Below, piece by piece: positions 8,312-16,307 of a DNA stretch of 64,000 bases. Below the pieces are notes generated by a model. It was given only the letters and a program-made list of their open reading frames with translations, searched no databases and was not told the DNA's origin. The stretch is taken from the NCBI GenBank assembly GCA_013378335.1, contig CP040556.1, positions 62,001-126,000 on the forward strand. The letters run 5' to 3'. The DNA comes from Streptococcus sanguinis (GTDB taxonomy: Bacteria > Bacillota > Bacilli > Lactobacillales > Streptococcaceae). Numbering within the stretch: position 1 is the first letter of the stretch; each line of letters starts with the position of its first letter. The translations under genes were made by a program, and so were the position numbers.

Positions 8312-10106
8312 ATGGTTTTCGCTCGTCAGAATCACGGGGCTGCTTCTAGTTCTGCTTTACCATTACTTCCAGGGCGTTTTCCCTGGGGGTTTTATTGGCG
8401 TGGATATCTTCTTTACCTTTTCTGGCTTCTTGATTACTTCTCTGCTTATTGACGAGTTTGCCAAGAAGAAAGAAATCGATATCCAAGGCTTTTTCAAACG
8501 GCGTTTTTATCGGATTGTACCGCCTCTGGTCTTTATGATTTTGGTCGTTATGCCCTTTACCCTCTTGATTCGTAAGGATTTTGTGGCTGGGATTGGGACG
8601 CAGATTGCGGCTGCCTTGGGCTTTGTGACCAACTTTTACGAAATGCTATCTGGCGGCAATTATGAGAGTCAGTTTGTACCGCACATCTTGATCCATACTT
8701 GGAGTCTGGCTTTAGAAGTGCACTATTATGTTCTTTGGGGCTTGGCTGCTTGGGGCTTGGGCAAGGTTGCTAAGTCAACGGCCCGCTATCGCGGTATGAT
8801 TGCGCTGGTTTCTGTAGGTCTCTTTTTGGTCAGCTTTGTATCAATGTTTGTTGGCGCTTTGACCACTAAGAATTACTCTGACATTTATTTTTCAAGTTTG
8901 ACCCACGTCTTTCCTTTCTTTGCAGGAAGCATCCTAGCAACCTTGTCTGGTGTCGGCCATGTCAGCAGTCGCTTTAAGATGCTGGAGGAAAAGCTGGCTC
9001 TCAAGCAAGTACTAGGAATTATGGGGGGCAGCGCAGCTATTTTGCTTTTGCTCAGCTTCCTGCTCAAGTTTGACAATCTTTGGACCTACCTGATAGGATT
9101 CTTGATTTCGACTATTTTGGCCTGTCTGATGATTTTGGCAGCTAGGATGCTGCATGACAAGCTCCCTGATGTGAAGGAGCCTAGTGTTATCAACTTTATC
9201 GCAGATACCAGCTATGGAGTTTATCTCTTCCACTGGCCTTTCTATATTATCTTTACCCAGCTGATGAGTAATGGTTTGGCTGTTCTTTTGGCCACGCTGC
9301 TGTCTCTTACTTTTGCAGCCTTGTCTTTCTATATCTTGGAGCCAACTCTTGCTGGTCGTCAGCCAGTTATCATGGGAACCAAGATGGACCTATCGTCTCT
9401 TACTAGACCAATTTTTTACAGTATGATTCCACTGACTTTAATCATGTTCTTTATCTCGGTGACAGCACCAAAGGTAGGAGCTTTTGAGGAAAGTTTGATT
9501 GTCAACGCTCTGAATCAAGCAGACACTAAGATGCAGACAACTCGAAGTCAGGTTGATCAGTCCAAGGCGACTGAGTACAATGTGGCGGACGGAATTACCT
9601 TGATTGGCGACTCGGTTGCCCTGCGCTCTAGCGATCAATTGCAGCAGATTTTGCCAGGAATCGAGCTAGACGCTGTCGTTAGCCGCAGTCTGAGTACAGG
9701 CTTGGAGGTCTATAAGACAGCTATTGCTAATAGGGTGCTGAAGAAGCAGGTTGTTCTGGCTCTTGGAACCAATTCGTCCGGTTACTCGAATGAGCTTTTA
9801 GACGAGTATGTTTCCAGCCTGCCTAAGGGGCATCAACTGATTCTCGTGACTCCTTATGACGGTCGCTCAGAGGGTGGTGTCTTGGCTCAGCAGAGGGAGC
9901 ATATGCTGGAATTAGCCAAGAAGTACGACTATGTCTTTGTGGCTGACTGGCATCAAACTGCTATTGACAATCCGCAGATTTGGGAAGGGACAGACTATGT
10001 CCACTTTGGATCGACCCCAGAGTCCATCATTGAGGGGGCAACTCTCTATGCCAATACCATTAAGCAAGCCATAGAAGAAGCAAATTCAGGTAATGTGAAA
10101 CCATAA
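8301..10106 (+). CDS. OatA/Adr-like peptidoglycan O-acetyltransferase
   Basis: A 601-residue two-domain enzyme. The first ~380 residues form an acyltransferase-3 membrane domain of about ten helices, with a conserved histidine in LVLLYHYFQG and the motif FFTFSGFLITSLL. After one more helix comes an extracellular SGNH-type domain with catalytic Ser438 in GDSVALRS, an Asn in ALGTNSS, and Asp565/His568 in DYVHFG. This architecture transfers acetyl groups to wall muramic acid, which gives lysozyme and autolysin resistance. The ATG at 8301, with AAGGAA upstream, overlaps the MORN gene. The longer frame from 8259 has no good start. Confidence 0.88.
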   Translation: MRIKWFSLVRITGLLLVLLYHYFQGVFPGGFIGVDIFFTFSGFLITSLLIDEFAKKKEIDIQGFFKRRFYRIVPPLVFMILVVMPFTLLIRKDFVAGIGTQIAAALGFVTNFYEMLSGGNYESQFVPHILIHTWSLALEVHYYVLWGLAAWGLGKVAKSTARYRGMIALVSVGLFLVSFVSMFVGALTTKNYSDIYFSSLTHVFPFFAGSILATLSGVGHVSSRFKMLEEKLALKQVLGIMGGSAAILLLLSFLLKFDNLWTYLIGFLISTILACLMILAARMLHDKLPDVKEPSVINFIADTSYGVYLFHWPFYIIFTQLMSNGLAVLLATLLSLTFAALSFYILEPTLAGRQPVIMGTKMDLSSLTRPIFYSMIPLTLIMFFISVTAPKVGAFEESLIVNALNQADTKMQTTRSQVDQSKATEYNVADGITLIGDSVALRSSDQLQQILPGIELDAVVSRSLSTGLEVYKTAIANRVLKKQVVLALGTNSSGYSNELLDEYVSSLPKGHQLILVTPYDGRSEGGVLAQQREHMLELAKKYDYVFVADWHQTAIDNPQIWEGTDYVHFGSTPESIIEGATLYANTIKQAIEEANSGNVKP

Positions 10107-10127
10107 ATTCCAAAAGGAGAAGAAATA

Positions 10128-10400
10128 ATGGGACAAATTAAATCGAGCGCTATTTCAGCTGGCTCTGCTATCAGCGAGCTAGTTGGAGTTGATACTAGCA
10201 ATGCACAAAATCAACAAGTCGAATTTTCCTATACAACAGGGATTGCTGGGATGGAAGCTGGCCGTCAGGCCTGCAATCAAATGCTGCAGGCTGTCAGTGA
10301 CTTCAGCTCAGCTGTTCTTACTCAGGCCAATAAATTTCCAGAAATTGCTGCAAAAATTGAGAAACGCGATATAGAGGAAGCCAAGCGCTGGGAGAGTTGA
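10128..10400 (+). CDS. LXG-associated small helical protein (Lap1/DUF3130, TIGR04197-like)
   Basis: A 90-residue protein of WXG100-like size, predicted to be mostly helical. It has a central TTGIAGMEAGRQA segment and a charged end, KIEKRDIEEAKRW. In LXG loci of streptococci, proteins of this type bind the LXG domain as a targeting partner for the type VII secretion machine. The ribosome binding site AAAAGGAGA is strong. It is the first gene of the toxin operon, two bases before the second partner gene. The family call is from recognition of size, composition and context. Confidence 0.78.
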   Translation: MGQIKSSAISAGSAISELVGVDTSNAQNQQVEFSYTTGIAGMEAGRQACNQMLQAVSDFSSAVLTQANKFPEIAAKIEKRDIEEAKRWES

Positions 10401-10401
10401 G

Positions 10402-10761
10402 ATGAAGGCAGATAAAAGCGAAAAAGAACGCCAGGCACTTTACGAAAAAATTCTCAAAGTTGACCAAAAAGAAGACGAATTTATGACAATGAAACGTCAA
10501 TACGAGATTTCTCTGGCGAATTTTGCGACGGATTTCCAGTATTTGGCGACCCGAATGGAACATCTACTTTATGAGCATCCGCAAAATACTGCTGCCCTCA
10601 GTCGAGATTTAGCAGAAACTCAGTATCTTAACCGACAGGTTAAGAACTATGTGGATGTTCAGATGGATGAACTGGGAAAGATTAGTCATCAAGCAAGAAA
10701 GACTATGGAAAAAGAGCGAGAAGAACTGACCAAAGAAAGGAATAGTCTGCCATGGGAGTAA
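10402..10761 (+). CDS. LXG-associated coiled-coil protein (Lap2/DUF3958-like)
   Basis: A 119-residue, highly charged, almost wholly helical protein with heptad-like patterns from residue 3 to 45 and 78 to 115. In known LXG operons a second small helical protein stands between Lap1 and the toxin and acts as a chaperone or adaptor for the LXG domain. The start overlaps nothing: the stop of Lap1 is directly before it (TGAGATGA). The last ten bases overlap the start of the LXG gene, so all three are translationally linked. Confidence 0.75.
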   Translation: MKADKSEKERQALYEKILKVDQKEDEFMTMKRQYEISLANFATDFQYLATRMEHLLYEHPQNTAALSRDLAETQYLNRQVKNYVDVQMDELGKISHQARKTMEKEREELTKERNSLPWE

Positions 10762-12752
10762 AATATAGTGCAGCGGATTCAGCCCAGCTTATCCAAGCGA
10801 TGACTAGCAACCTGCAAGTAGCCAATCAAGTGACCGATCGTCTATCTAGTGGCTGCGACCATCTGATTGCCTCTTTGGAGTCGGGTGAGTTGCTGGGAGC
10901 GGCTTACACAGCGGGGAAAGGCTTATTTACCGAAGTGATCATCCCCTCCATCAAGAAGCTGCAAGAGGCTATTGATGATATTCAGGGGGAGCTTGCCTCT
11001 TATAAAAGTGCCGATACCGAGGTGGCCAAATACGGCGAGTTAGATTTGGAGTTATTGAAAGAACAGCTGAAAATAAAACAGGAGATGTTGGAGAAAACCC
11101 AAGCTCAGTTGGCGGAGTATCAGTCTCTGTCTCGCCGGATTAGCGATGGATTTACAGGGAAATTAGCTGACAATTTGTCCAAGACGATTGCTCTGACTGA
11201 GGTGGAAAACCAGCTAAATATCGGTATTCAGGAAATTCAGGAAAAAATTGACAAACTGGAATGGTTTGTGGCTCAGGTGTCCCAGTATTTCACAGATAGT
11301 CTGCAGGTTTTGAACTTAGCTATTCAAGGAGCGACGCAGCTTAGTCAGGTATTGGTAGACAGTGAGGGTAATTACTCTACTGATGGCATAGATATGAGTT
11401 GGTCTGCTAAGATGAAGGCTCAGAAGATTCAGACTGTTTCAAAGAGTGATTATCGAACACCACAAGAACAGGCTATAGACAAGGCTGTCAAAGATATGAA
11501 GTTATCTGGTGCTGCTGAAATCTATTACCGAAGTAAGCTCGCAGAGAAGCTGCAGGGCAAACCACGTTCTGAATGGAAGAAGATTATTGCTAACTTTAAT
11601 AAAAATCTTAAGACAGATAAAGGGGAGAATCTACTGGATATTTTTAATATGACCCGAGCTGAGCTTGAGGAAAAGTATGGTGACAAGATTCAGGCCTATG
11701 AACATTTTTTAAACACGGGATATACTGATGTATCTATTGCAACTATGAGTCAGGATGCTCTTAAATTGATTATGGCGAGATATGACCAAGTAAAAAGTGA
11801 TCATCTAGGCTTGAGTCCCACAGAATTAGCTAAGGTTGATCCAGCTTTTAAGAAAAAAATAGATGGTATGAGCCAAGAGGAGATAGAAAAAGAATTTCCT
11901 GAGCTCAAAAATGCAATTTCTCAGGCACATATAAATACATATAGCGGTATATTCATGTCAGAGACTGAGAGGGCTAATCGCAACTATGCAATTGATCGTT
12001 ACTTCCTAATGGACAGTCAGAAATTACTTAGCTGGCGTGATCCTAATTACACGGCGAAGTTCAATCATTACATCCTTGAAGAAGGGATTAATCCAATTAC
12101 ACTTGAGCCTGCGACAGCCGAAGAAATCCAAACAGCTGAATGGTATAATCGCATCCATCCTATCACTGAAACACTTAGCTGGGGAACTGCCTTGTATTCT
12201 GCTTATGTGGGGTATAACCAGTACTACAATAAACCATATACAACAATCCCCGAAGCTTTTGGCAAAGGGAAAGGTTGGATTAAAGGGAAAATTCCAAGTA
12301 TGGGGAGTCAGCCGGTGGTCTCGGACGTTAATCCAGAAGGAGGTATTAATAACAACATTGCAAAAGAGCCAATTAGCAGACCTACTTGGAGACAATCTGA
12401 ATTGGATGTCGGAAAAGATTACGAGGGATATGACGCTCAAAAATCATTTATTAATGGAGAAGAAGTTCCTTATGGTACTAAAGGAAGTGTTAGACCGGAA
12501 TTTTATAAAAACGGTCATAGCGTAGAAGTTAAAAATTATGATATAGAAACTTCTTCAGGTAGAAACAGTTTAATAAATAACGTGAGTAGTCAGATTAAAA
12601 AAAGACTCACAAATTTACCAGAAGGTACCGAACAAACAGTTGTTATTGATGTAAGAGGTCAAGAGTATAATTTAGAAATACTCCGAGATATTAAAAATAA
12701 AATTATAGAAAAATCAGGCTATAATGCTGAAATTCTATTCAAGAGAGAGTGA
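10752..12752 (+). CDS. LXG-domain polymorphic toxin with C-terminal REase-like nuclease domain
   Basis: A 666-residue type VII secretion effector. Residues 1 to about 205 form the helical LXG domain. A middle region runs to about 523, its last 165 residues encoded by the 493-bp repeat. The toxin is roughly residues 523-666. It contains GTKGSVRPEFY, then VEVKNYDI (Glu583...Glu592-Val-Lys594) and VIDVRGQ (Asp633), a PD-(D/E)XK-like pattern, so a nuclease is likely. An Imm70-like gene follows eight bases later. The secretion machine is not in the window. Homologous C-terminal tails occur in other bacterial polymorphic toxins, from memory. Confidence 0.85.
   Translation: MGVKYSAADSAQLIQAMTSNLQVANQVTDRLSSGCDHLIASLESGELLGAAYTAGKGLFTEVIIPSIKKLQEAIDDIQGELASYKSADTEVAKYGELDLELLKEQLKIKQEMLEKTQAQLAEYQSLSRRISDGFTGKLADNLSKTIALTEVENQLNIGIQEIQEKIDKLEWFVAQVSQYFTDSLQVLNLAIQGATQLSQVLVDSEGNYSTDGIDMSWSAKMKAQKIQTVSKSDYRTPQEQAIDKAVKDMKLSGAAEIYYRSKLAEKLQGKPRSEWKKIIANFNKNLKTDKGENLLDIFNMTRAELEEKYGDKIQAYEHFLNTGYTDVSIATMSQDALKLIMARYDQVKSDHLGLSPTELAKVDPAFKKKIDGMSQEEIEKEFPELKNAISQAHINTYSGIFMSETERANRNYAIDRYFLMDSQKLLSWRDPNYTAKFNHYILEEGINPITLEPATAEEIQTAEWYNRIHPITETLSWGTALYSAYVGYNQYYNKPYTTIPEAFGKGKGWIKGKIPSMGSQPVVSDVNPEGGINNNIAKEPISRPTWRQSELDVGKDYEGYDAQKSFINGEEVPYGTKGSVRPEFYKNGHSVEVKNYDIETSSGRNSLINNVSSQIKKRLTNLPEGTEQTVVIDVRGQEYNLEILRDIKNKIIEKSGYNAEILFKRE
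11827..12319 (+). repeat. 493-bp pre-toxin repeat, copy 1 (inside the LXG gene)
   Basis: Begins at TAGCTAAGGTTGATCC and ends at CAGCCGGTGGT, just before the toxin-specific sequence. Its partner is at 13302-13794, the same length. The outer parts are almost identical; about 90 bases near 11930-12020 have diverged. Confidence 0.9.
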
Positions 12753-12759
12753 GGAACTT

Positions 12760-13176
12760 ATGACAGTCGGTTTAAAAGTAGATTTATATTGGTATTCTAT
12801 TGGAACAGGAGATTTTCTCCACTCGTTTTTTTCAACAATTTGTGTTCGTTTAGAAAATAATGTTTGGGGAAGTAGATTTCCTGTTTTGATGAATGAGTTA
12901 TATAGTGGAAAGCTAGATCCACAACAGTTGGAGGAGGCTTTACGTGAATTGGAAACCATCCAAAAGGAATTAGAAAGAATTAATCCTGATCAAGTTGTTT
13001 GGGATAAGGAAGATAGAAGTAAAATGCCTCCTTGGGGTGACAATATCAGTCCAGATATCAAAGCGCTATCAGATTATTTTGTGACAAGCAGTGGAAAGAA
13101 TCTAATTTCTGTGATAAAAAGAGCTTTGTTAGATGCTATAGATGAACAAGTTGAACTTGAAATAAAGAGTTTATGA
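12760..13176 (+). CDS. Imm70-like immunity protein for the LXG nuclease toxin
   Basis: A 138-residue cytoplasmic protein. The features GLKVDLYWYSIGTGDFLHSFF near the start, WGSRFPVLMNELY, and PPWGDNIS with SDYFVTSSGK later are those I associate with the Imm70 family of polymorphic-toxin immunity proteins. The ATG at 12760 has GAGGAAC directly upstream and is eight bases from the toxin stop, as expected for a cognate immunity gene. The frame is open from 12724, but that start would overlap the toxin and lacks support. It is AT-rich relative to the core genes. Confidence 0.72.
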   Translation: MTVGLKVDLYWYSIGTGDFLHSFFSTICVRLENNVWGSRFPVLMNELYSGKLDPQQLEEALRELETIQKELERINPDQVVWDKEDRSKMPPWGDNISPDIKALSDYFVTSSGKNLISVIKRALLDAIDEQVELEIKSL

Positions 13177-13237
13177 AATGTCATGACTGATTAGAATTAA
13201 ATATTTTATGAAGAAACCAATATAGATCCATAAAACT

Positions 13238-13271
13238 ATTACACGGCTTGGGATTGATCAGGTCGTGTAAT
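13238..13271 (+). terminator. Stem-loop after the toxin-immunity pair
   Basis: ATTACACG (13238-13245) pairs with CGTGTAAT (13264-13271) around an 18-base loop. No strong T run follows, so it may be a weak terminator or the mark of an older junction. It lies just upstream of the second copy of the repeat. Confidence 0.4.
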
Positions 13272-13301
13272 TATTCAAAAGAAATCTCTGTATCAAAAAA
13301 A

Positions 13302-13794
13302 TAGCTAAGGTTGATCCAGCTTTTAAGAAAAAAATAGATGGTATGAGCCAAGAGGAGATAGAAAAAGAATTTCCTGAGCTCAAAAACGCCATTTCCCAGG
13401 CTCATGTGAAACCATTTGGCAGTTTAGGCATGTCAGAGACTGAATGGGCCAATCATCGCTATGTGACAGACCGTTATTTTTTAATGGACAGTCAGAAATT
13501 ACTTAGCTGGCGTGATCCTAATTACACGGCGAAGTTCAATCATTACATCCTTGAAGAAGGGATCAATCCAATTACACTTGAGCCTGCGACAGCCGAAGAA
13601 ATCCAAACAGCTGAATGGTATAATCACATCCATCCAATCACTGAAACACTTAGCTGGGGAACTGCCTTGTATTCTGCTTATGTGGGGTATAACCAGTATT
13701 ACAATAAACCCTATACAACAATCCCCGAAGCCATCGGCAAAGGAAAAGATTGGATCAAAGGGAAAATTCCAAGTGTGGGGAGTCAGCCGGTGGT
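13302..13794 (+). repeat. 493-bp pre-toxin repeat, copy 2 (start of the orphan cassette)
   Basis: A direct repeat of 11827-12319 in the same orientation. The left junction is abrupt: unrelated sequence changes to TAGCTAAGG. The right junction is exactly where the EndoU-specific sequence begins (GTGGTTGAGG). Confidence 0.9.
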
Positions 13795-14236
13795 TGAGGT
13801 TAAAACCTACACTATGGATGATTTGGCGAATCTTAAACATACAGAGAACTTTACAGAGAAGTCTAAGATTCACATTTTTGAAGGTGATTTAAATAGGAGA
13901 GGACAAGCAGGTGGCTATCATTATGATATGGTAGAAGGGACTTCTGGAAATGTCATAGAAGGTACTAAAGGCGTTTTAAATGATACTGGGGTTTATGAAG
14001 CAAAGGTAGAAGTTGATGGGATTCCTAAAAAAGCAAATGGAGGTTATTCAACCTTTTTCCCAGATAATATGAGCCCACAGGAGGTTGTGGATGCCATTAA
14101 TGAGGCATATGAAATAAGGCAATTTAAAGTAAAAACAAGGAATACTTACGAAGGATTTAGCAAAAACGGAATGAAGATTACGATGTATTTGGACTCTGAT
14201 GAAAAGATTATTTCAGCTTTTCCTAGCAAAGAATAG
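13343..14236 (+). CDS. Orphan LXG toxin C-terminus with EndoU nuclease domain
   Basis: The 297 residues from the first ATG repeat the pre-toxin region of the LXG protein for about 150 residues and then change to a bacterial EndoU-type RNase domain. Visible residues are His177 in HIFEGD, His193 in GGYHYD, and a C-terminal KITMYLDS strand. There is no LXG domain, no usable ribosome binding site before the ATG, and no promoter. The frame is open back to 13271. It is therefore best read as a silent cassette that could replace the active toxin tip by recombination through the 493-bp repeat. It could also be a degraded former LXG gene. Confidence 0.8.
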   Translation: MSQEEIEKEFPELKNAISQAHVKPFGSLGMSETEWANHRYVTDRYFLMDSQKLLSWRDPNYTAKFNHYILEEGINPITLEPATAEEIQTAEWYNHIHPITETLSWGTALYSAYVGYNQYYNKPYTTIPEAIGKGKDWIKGKIPSVGSQPVVEVKTYTMDDLANLKHTENFTEKSKIHIFEGDLNRRGQAGGYHYDMVEGTSGNVIEGTKGVLNDTGVYEAKVEVDGIPKKANGGYSTFFPDNMSPQEVVDAINEAYEIRQFKVKTRNTYEGFSKNGMKITMYLDSDEKIISAFPSKE

Positions 14237-14274
14237 TTAAAACATTGAATTATAAAATGAGAAAGAGGAGAAAA

Positions 14275-14652
14275 ATGGTAAAAAGAGAATACGATATATT
14301 CAAATATCAAAATAATAGTATTAGCTTAATGATAAGTTTTTTTGATCCCTATTATCAAACCTTATGTGAATTTTTTGATACAGAAGTCCATAATTTTTAC
14401 CCCCATATTCAAAAAGAATTAGAGGCGGTTGTTACTGGTCAAAAAGAAGAGTCAGACTTTGGCGGTAATATGCTGAATATCGATATAGGCAAAGAAGAAA
14501 CAGAAGTATACTATCAAATGGATGATGAAAGTCTTGGGGAACCTTGCTTTATTTCAACTAATGAACTATATAAATTAGTTATTGAGTGGAAAGAAATGGA
14601 AGAAAAAATGCACAGAGGGGAAGATATTTTTCCTGTGATTTTAGAAGATTAA
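14275..14652 (+). CDS. Candidate immunity protein for the EndoU cassette
   Basis: A 125-residue, acidic, AT-rich cytoplasmic protein. I do not recognise a family. It starts at an ATG with GAAAGAGGAGAAAA upstream, a strong ribosome binding site, 38 bases after the EndoU frame ends. That is the position an immunity gene takes after its toxin. Visible features are ISLMISFFDPYYQ near the start, an acidic central stretch and a charged helix near the end. Immunity function is inferred only from position, size and charge. Confidence 0.6.
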   Translation: MVKREYDIFKYQNNSISLMISFFDPYYQTLCEFFDTEVHNFYPHIQKELEAVVTGQKEESDFGGNMLNIDIGKEETEVYYQMDDESLGEPCFISTNELYKLVIEWKEMEEKMHRGEDIFPVILED

Positions 14653-14886
14653 TCTAGTATAAAGAATTTTAGGGTAGGATGCTTTCCTTGCCCTTTTCGT
14701 CTTGTAGATTTGTTGAGCAACAAGGTCCTAACTTTGAGCAAAAGCTTTTTGAATATATCTCTAGAACAGGAAAATATTAGTATGTTAGAAACAGTTTTAA
14801 AAGCAATTGATAATTTGTTATCAATAATTGACCGATATAAGATTAAAAACATTCATCCGCAAGTAGAGGATTTAAAGTATTCCTAA
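14653..14886 (+). other. Open frame without a good start, ends at the IS boundary
   Basis: This gap before the IS element keeps one frame open for 77 codons, in phase with the preceding immunity gene stop. The only ATG (14782) would give 34 residues, with the hydrophobic-charged segment LKAIDNLLSIIDRYKIKN. It may be the decayed 3' end of an old gene. I see no ribosome binding site and do not recognise it. Confidence 0.25.
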
Positions 14887-14889
14887 ATT

Positions 14890-15920
14890 GTCAAATTAAG
14901 TTAGACTTTTCAAGTAACTCAGAAAAACTTGGTATGGTGTTTGATAATTTAAAGATTTCCTAGGAATTCTATTTCTTTTATCAGCGATAGCTGATAAATA
15001 ATTTTGAGAAATAGCAGTAAAATCCATTTGTTTCGGTAATCCATTTCGTCTTAATAAGCCATTAGAATGTTCATTGAGGCCTCTTTGACCAGGACAGCCT
15101 GGATCCGCAAAGAAAATATCAATGTCATGCGCATTCGAAATAGACTTCCAATTAGAAAATTCTTTCCCACAATCAAAAGTTATCGACTTAAAGAGATGGC
15201 TGGGGACTTGAGACAACCATTGATTGATGGAAACCTCAATATCACTTGCTTTCCGTCCATTAGTTTTCAGTGTGATGATGGCTTTTGAGAGGCGTTCTAC
15301 CAAAGTAATAACCGCACTTTTGTGTTTCTCGCCAACAATGGTATCCCCTTCTAGATGACCAAATTCTGTCTTAAAATTAGGATAAATGGCTGCTCTCTCA
15401 CGTAAATCTCTGCGAAACGCTTGTTTTCCTCGTTTTTCGCTATGACCATTTGGTTTTCTTTTGCCTTTCCAAGGGAGATCCTCTTTCTTTAGAATACCAC
15501 GGTCTGCTAGTCGATAGAGAGTTCTCATAGAACAAGAAATCCTATCTGGATAAGCTCCCTTAATGACATCAAGGCTCCAGCTTAGATTTAAATGAGTTTG
15601 GATAAAATCTTTTTCTGCTTGTGTAAGCCTTGTTTTATTCCTGCCACAGCGTTTCTTATTGATTTTATATCGGTTATAGTAATCATAAGCAGAGTGCTCC
15701 TCTTTCAGATAGTTGATGACATTGTAGATGGTCTGTTTTGATCTTCCAAGAGCTTTTAGAATATCTGTAACTTTTATACCTTCTTTGTAGTAAGCCTCTA
15801 TCATTACAAGCTCGTTTGTGGTAAGATGTGTATAGGTCATTTATGTTAGTTCCTTTCAGACAAATGTGGTGTTTATCTGAGCCTAACATAGATGGCTTTT
15901 TCTGTCTAGCTTAATTTTAC
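14890..15920 (-). mobile_element. IS30-family insertion sequence (about 1031 bp)
   Basis: A single transposase gene lies between imperfect inverted repeats. The left end begins GTCAAATTAAGTTAGAC and the right end, read inward, begins GTAAAATTAAGCTAGAC. The same five bases, AAATT, flank both sides (14885-14889 and 15921-15925), which fits a target duplication. The ends were set by these repeats and could be off by a few bases. Confidence 0.82.
14896..15840 (-). CDS. IS30-family transposase
   Basis: A 314-residue intact transposase. The N-terminal helix-turn-helix contains VTDILKALGRSKQTIYN. The DDE catalytic core is visible: Asp in GHLEGDTIVG, Asp in TFDCGKEF, and Glu in LNEHSNGLLRR. It uses ATG at the complement of 15838-15840. 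The IS30 family moves by a copy-and-paste mechanism with an affinity for particular sites. The frame is complete, so the element could still be active. It separates the EndoU cassette from the decayed toxin remnants to its right. Confidence 0.92.
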   Translation of the reverse strand: MTYTHLTTNELVMIEAYYKEGIKVTDILKALGRSKQTIYNVINYLKEEHSAYDYYNRYKINKKRCGRNKTRLTQAEKDFIQTHLNLSWSLDVIKGAYPDRISCSMRTLYRLADRGILKKEDLPWKGKRKPNGHSEKRGKQAFRRDLRERAAIYPNFKTEFGHLEGDTIVGEKHKSAVITLVERLSKAIITLKTNGRKASDIEVSINQWLSQVPSHLFKSITFDCGKEFSNWKSISNAHDIDIFFADPGCPGQRGLNEHSNGLLRRNGLPKQMDFTAISQNYLSAIADKRNRIPRKSLNYQTPYQVFLSYLKSLT

Positions 15921-15924
15921 AAAT

Positions 15925-16125
15925 TGGGATTTAAAAAATTTTTTGAATACCAATGACGAGCTAAGTACAAGGGAAAAATTTACTCTTTATCAAGAACTTT
16001 TTCCACCACGCGGTGGTTTATCAGATATTCATTATTGGCATAACGACTTTGGAACAAGAAAAACAGTTAATGAAGTCATATCAGATTCAACGAAAACAAT
16101 TGCTGATTATTTGCTGGAACGGTAA
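15925..16125 (+). pseudogene. Gene fragment truncated at the IS30 insertion
   Basis: The frame is open from the IS boundary and ends at TAA near 16123. The last 60 residues look like a genuine protein end (PPRGGLSDIHYWHNDFGTRK). The only possible start is a TTG at 15943 without a ribosome binding site. Restoring the pre-insertion sequence does not extend the frame far upstream, because a stop is reached, so decay preceded the insertion. I do not recognise the family; an immunity gene is possible from context. Confidence 0.5.
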
Positions 16126-16163
16126 CAAAATAATTTAATGGTGACGATGAATTCAAGAATTGA

Positions 16164-16307
16164 CATTTATATCGTAAAAAATATTTGGATGATGAACAGA
16201 TTCCCATCAGAAAAGAAGTAGAGATCACGATGTATCTAGACTCTAGTGAAATAATGATTAGCAAAACAGAAAGAATCAAATATGTTGAAATTAAGTCAAT
16301 CAATTAA
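16164..16307 (+). pseudogene. Remnant of a third toxin C-terminus
   Basis: From the codon after a stop at 16161, the frame reads 47 codons to TAA at 16305. It contains EVEITMYLDSSE, closely similar to the end of the EndoU cassette protein (MKITMYLDSDE). It overlaps the start of the next gene by 26 bases, as a toxin-immunity junction would. This looks like the tail of a former toxin, possibly EndoU-like, left after deletion of the rest. Confidence 0.5.

Noticed and set aside
10107..10127. Search for attachment sites or an integrase at the island edges
   Set aside because: No direct repeats, integrase or tRNA gene were found at either edge, so the region is not called a prophage or integrative element.
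13499..13873. Paired open frames on both strands that recur at 12024-12440
   Set aside because: They recur only because the 493-bp repeat is duplicated. They are off-frame readings of the pre-toxin region.
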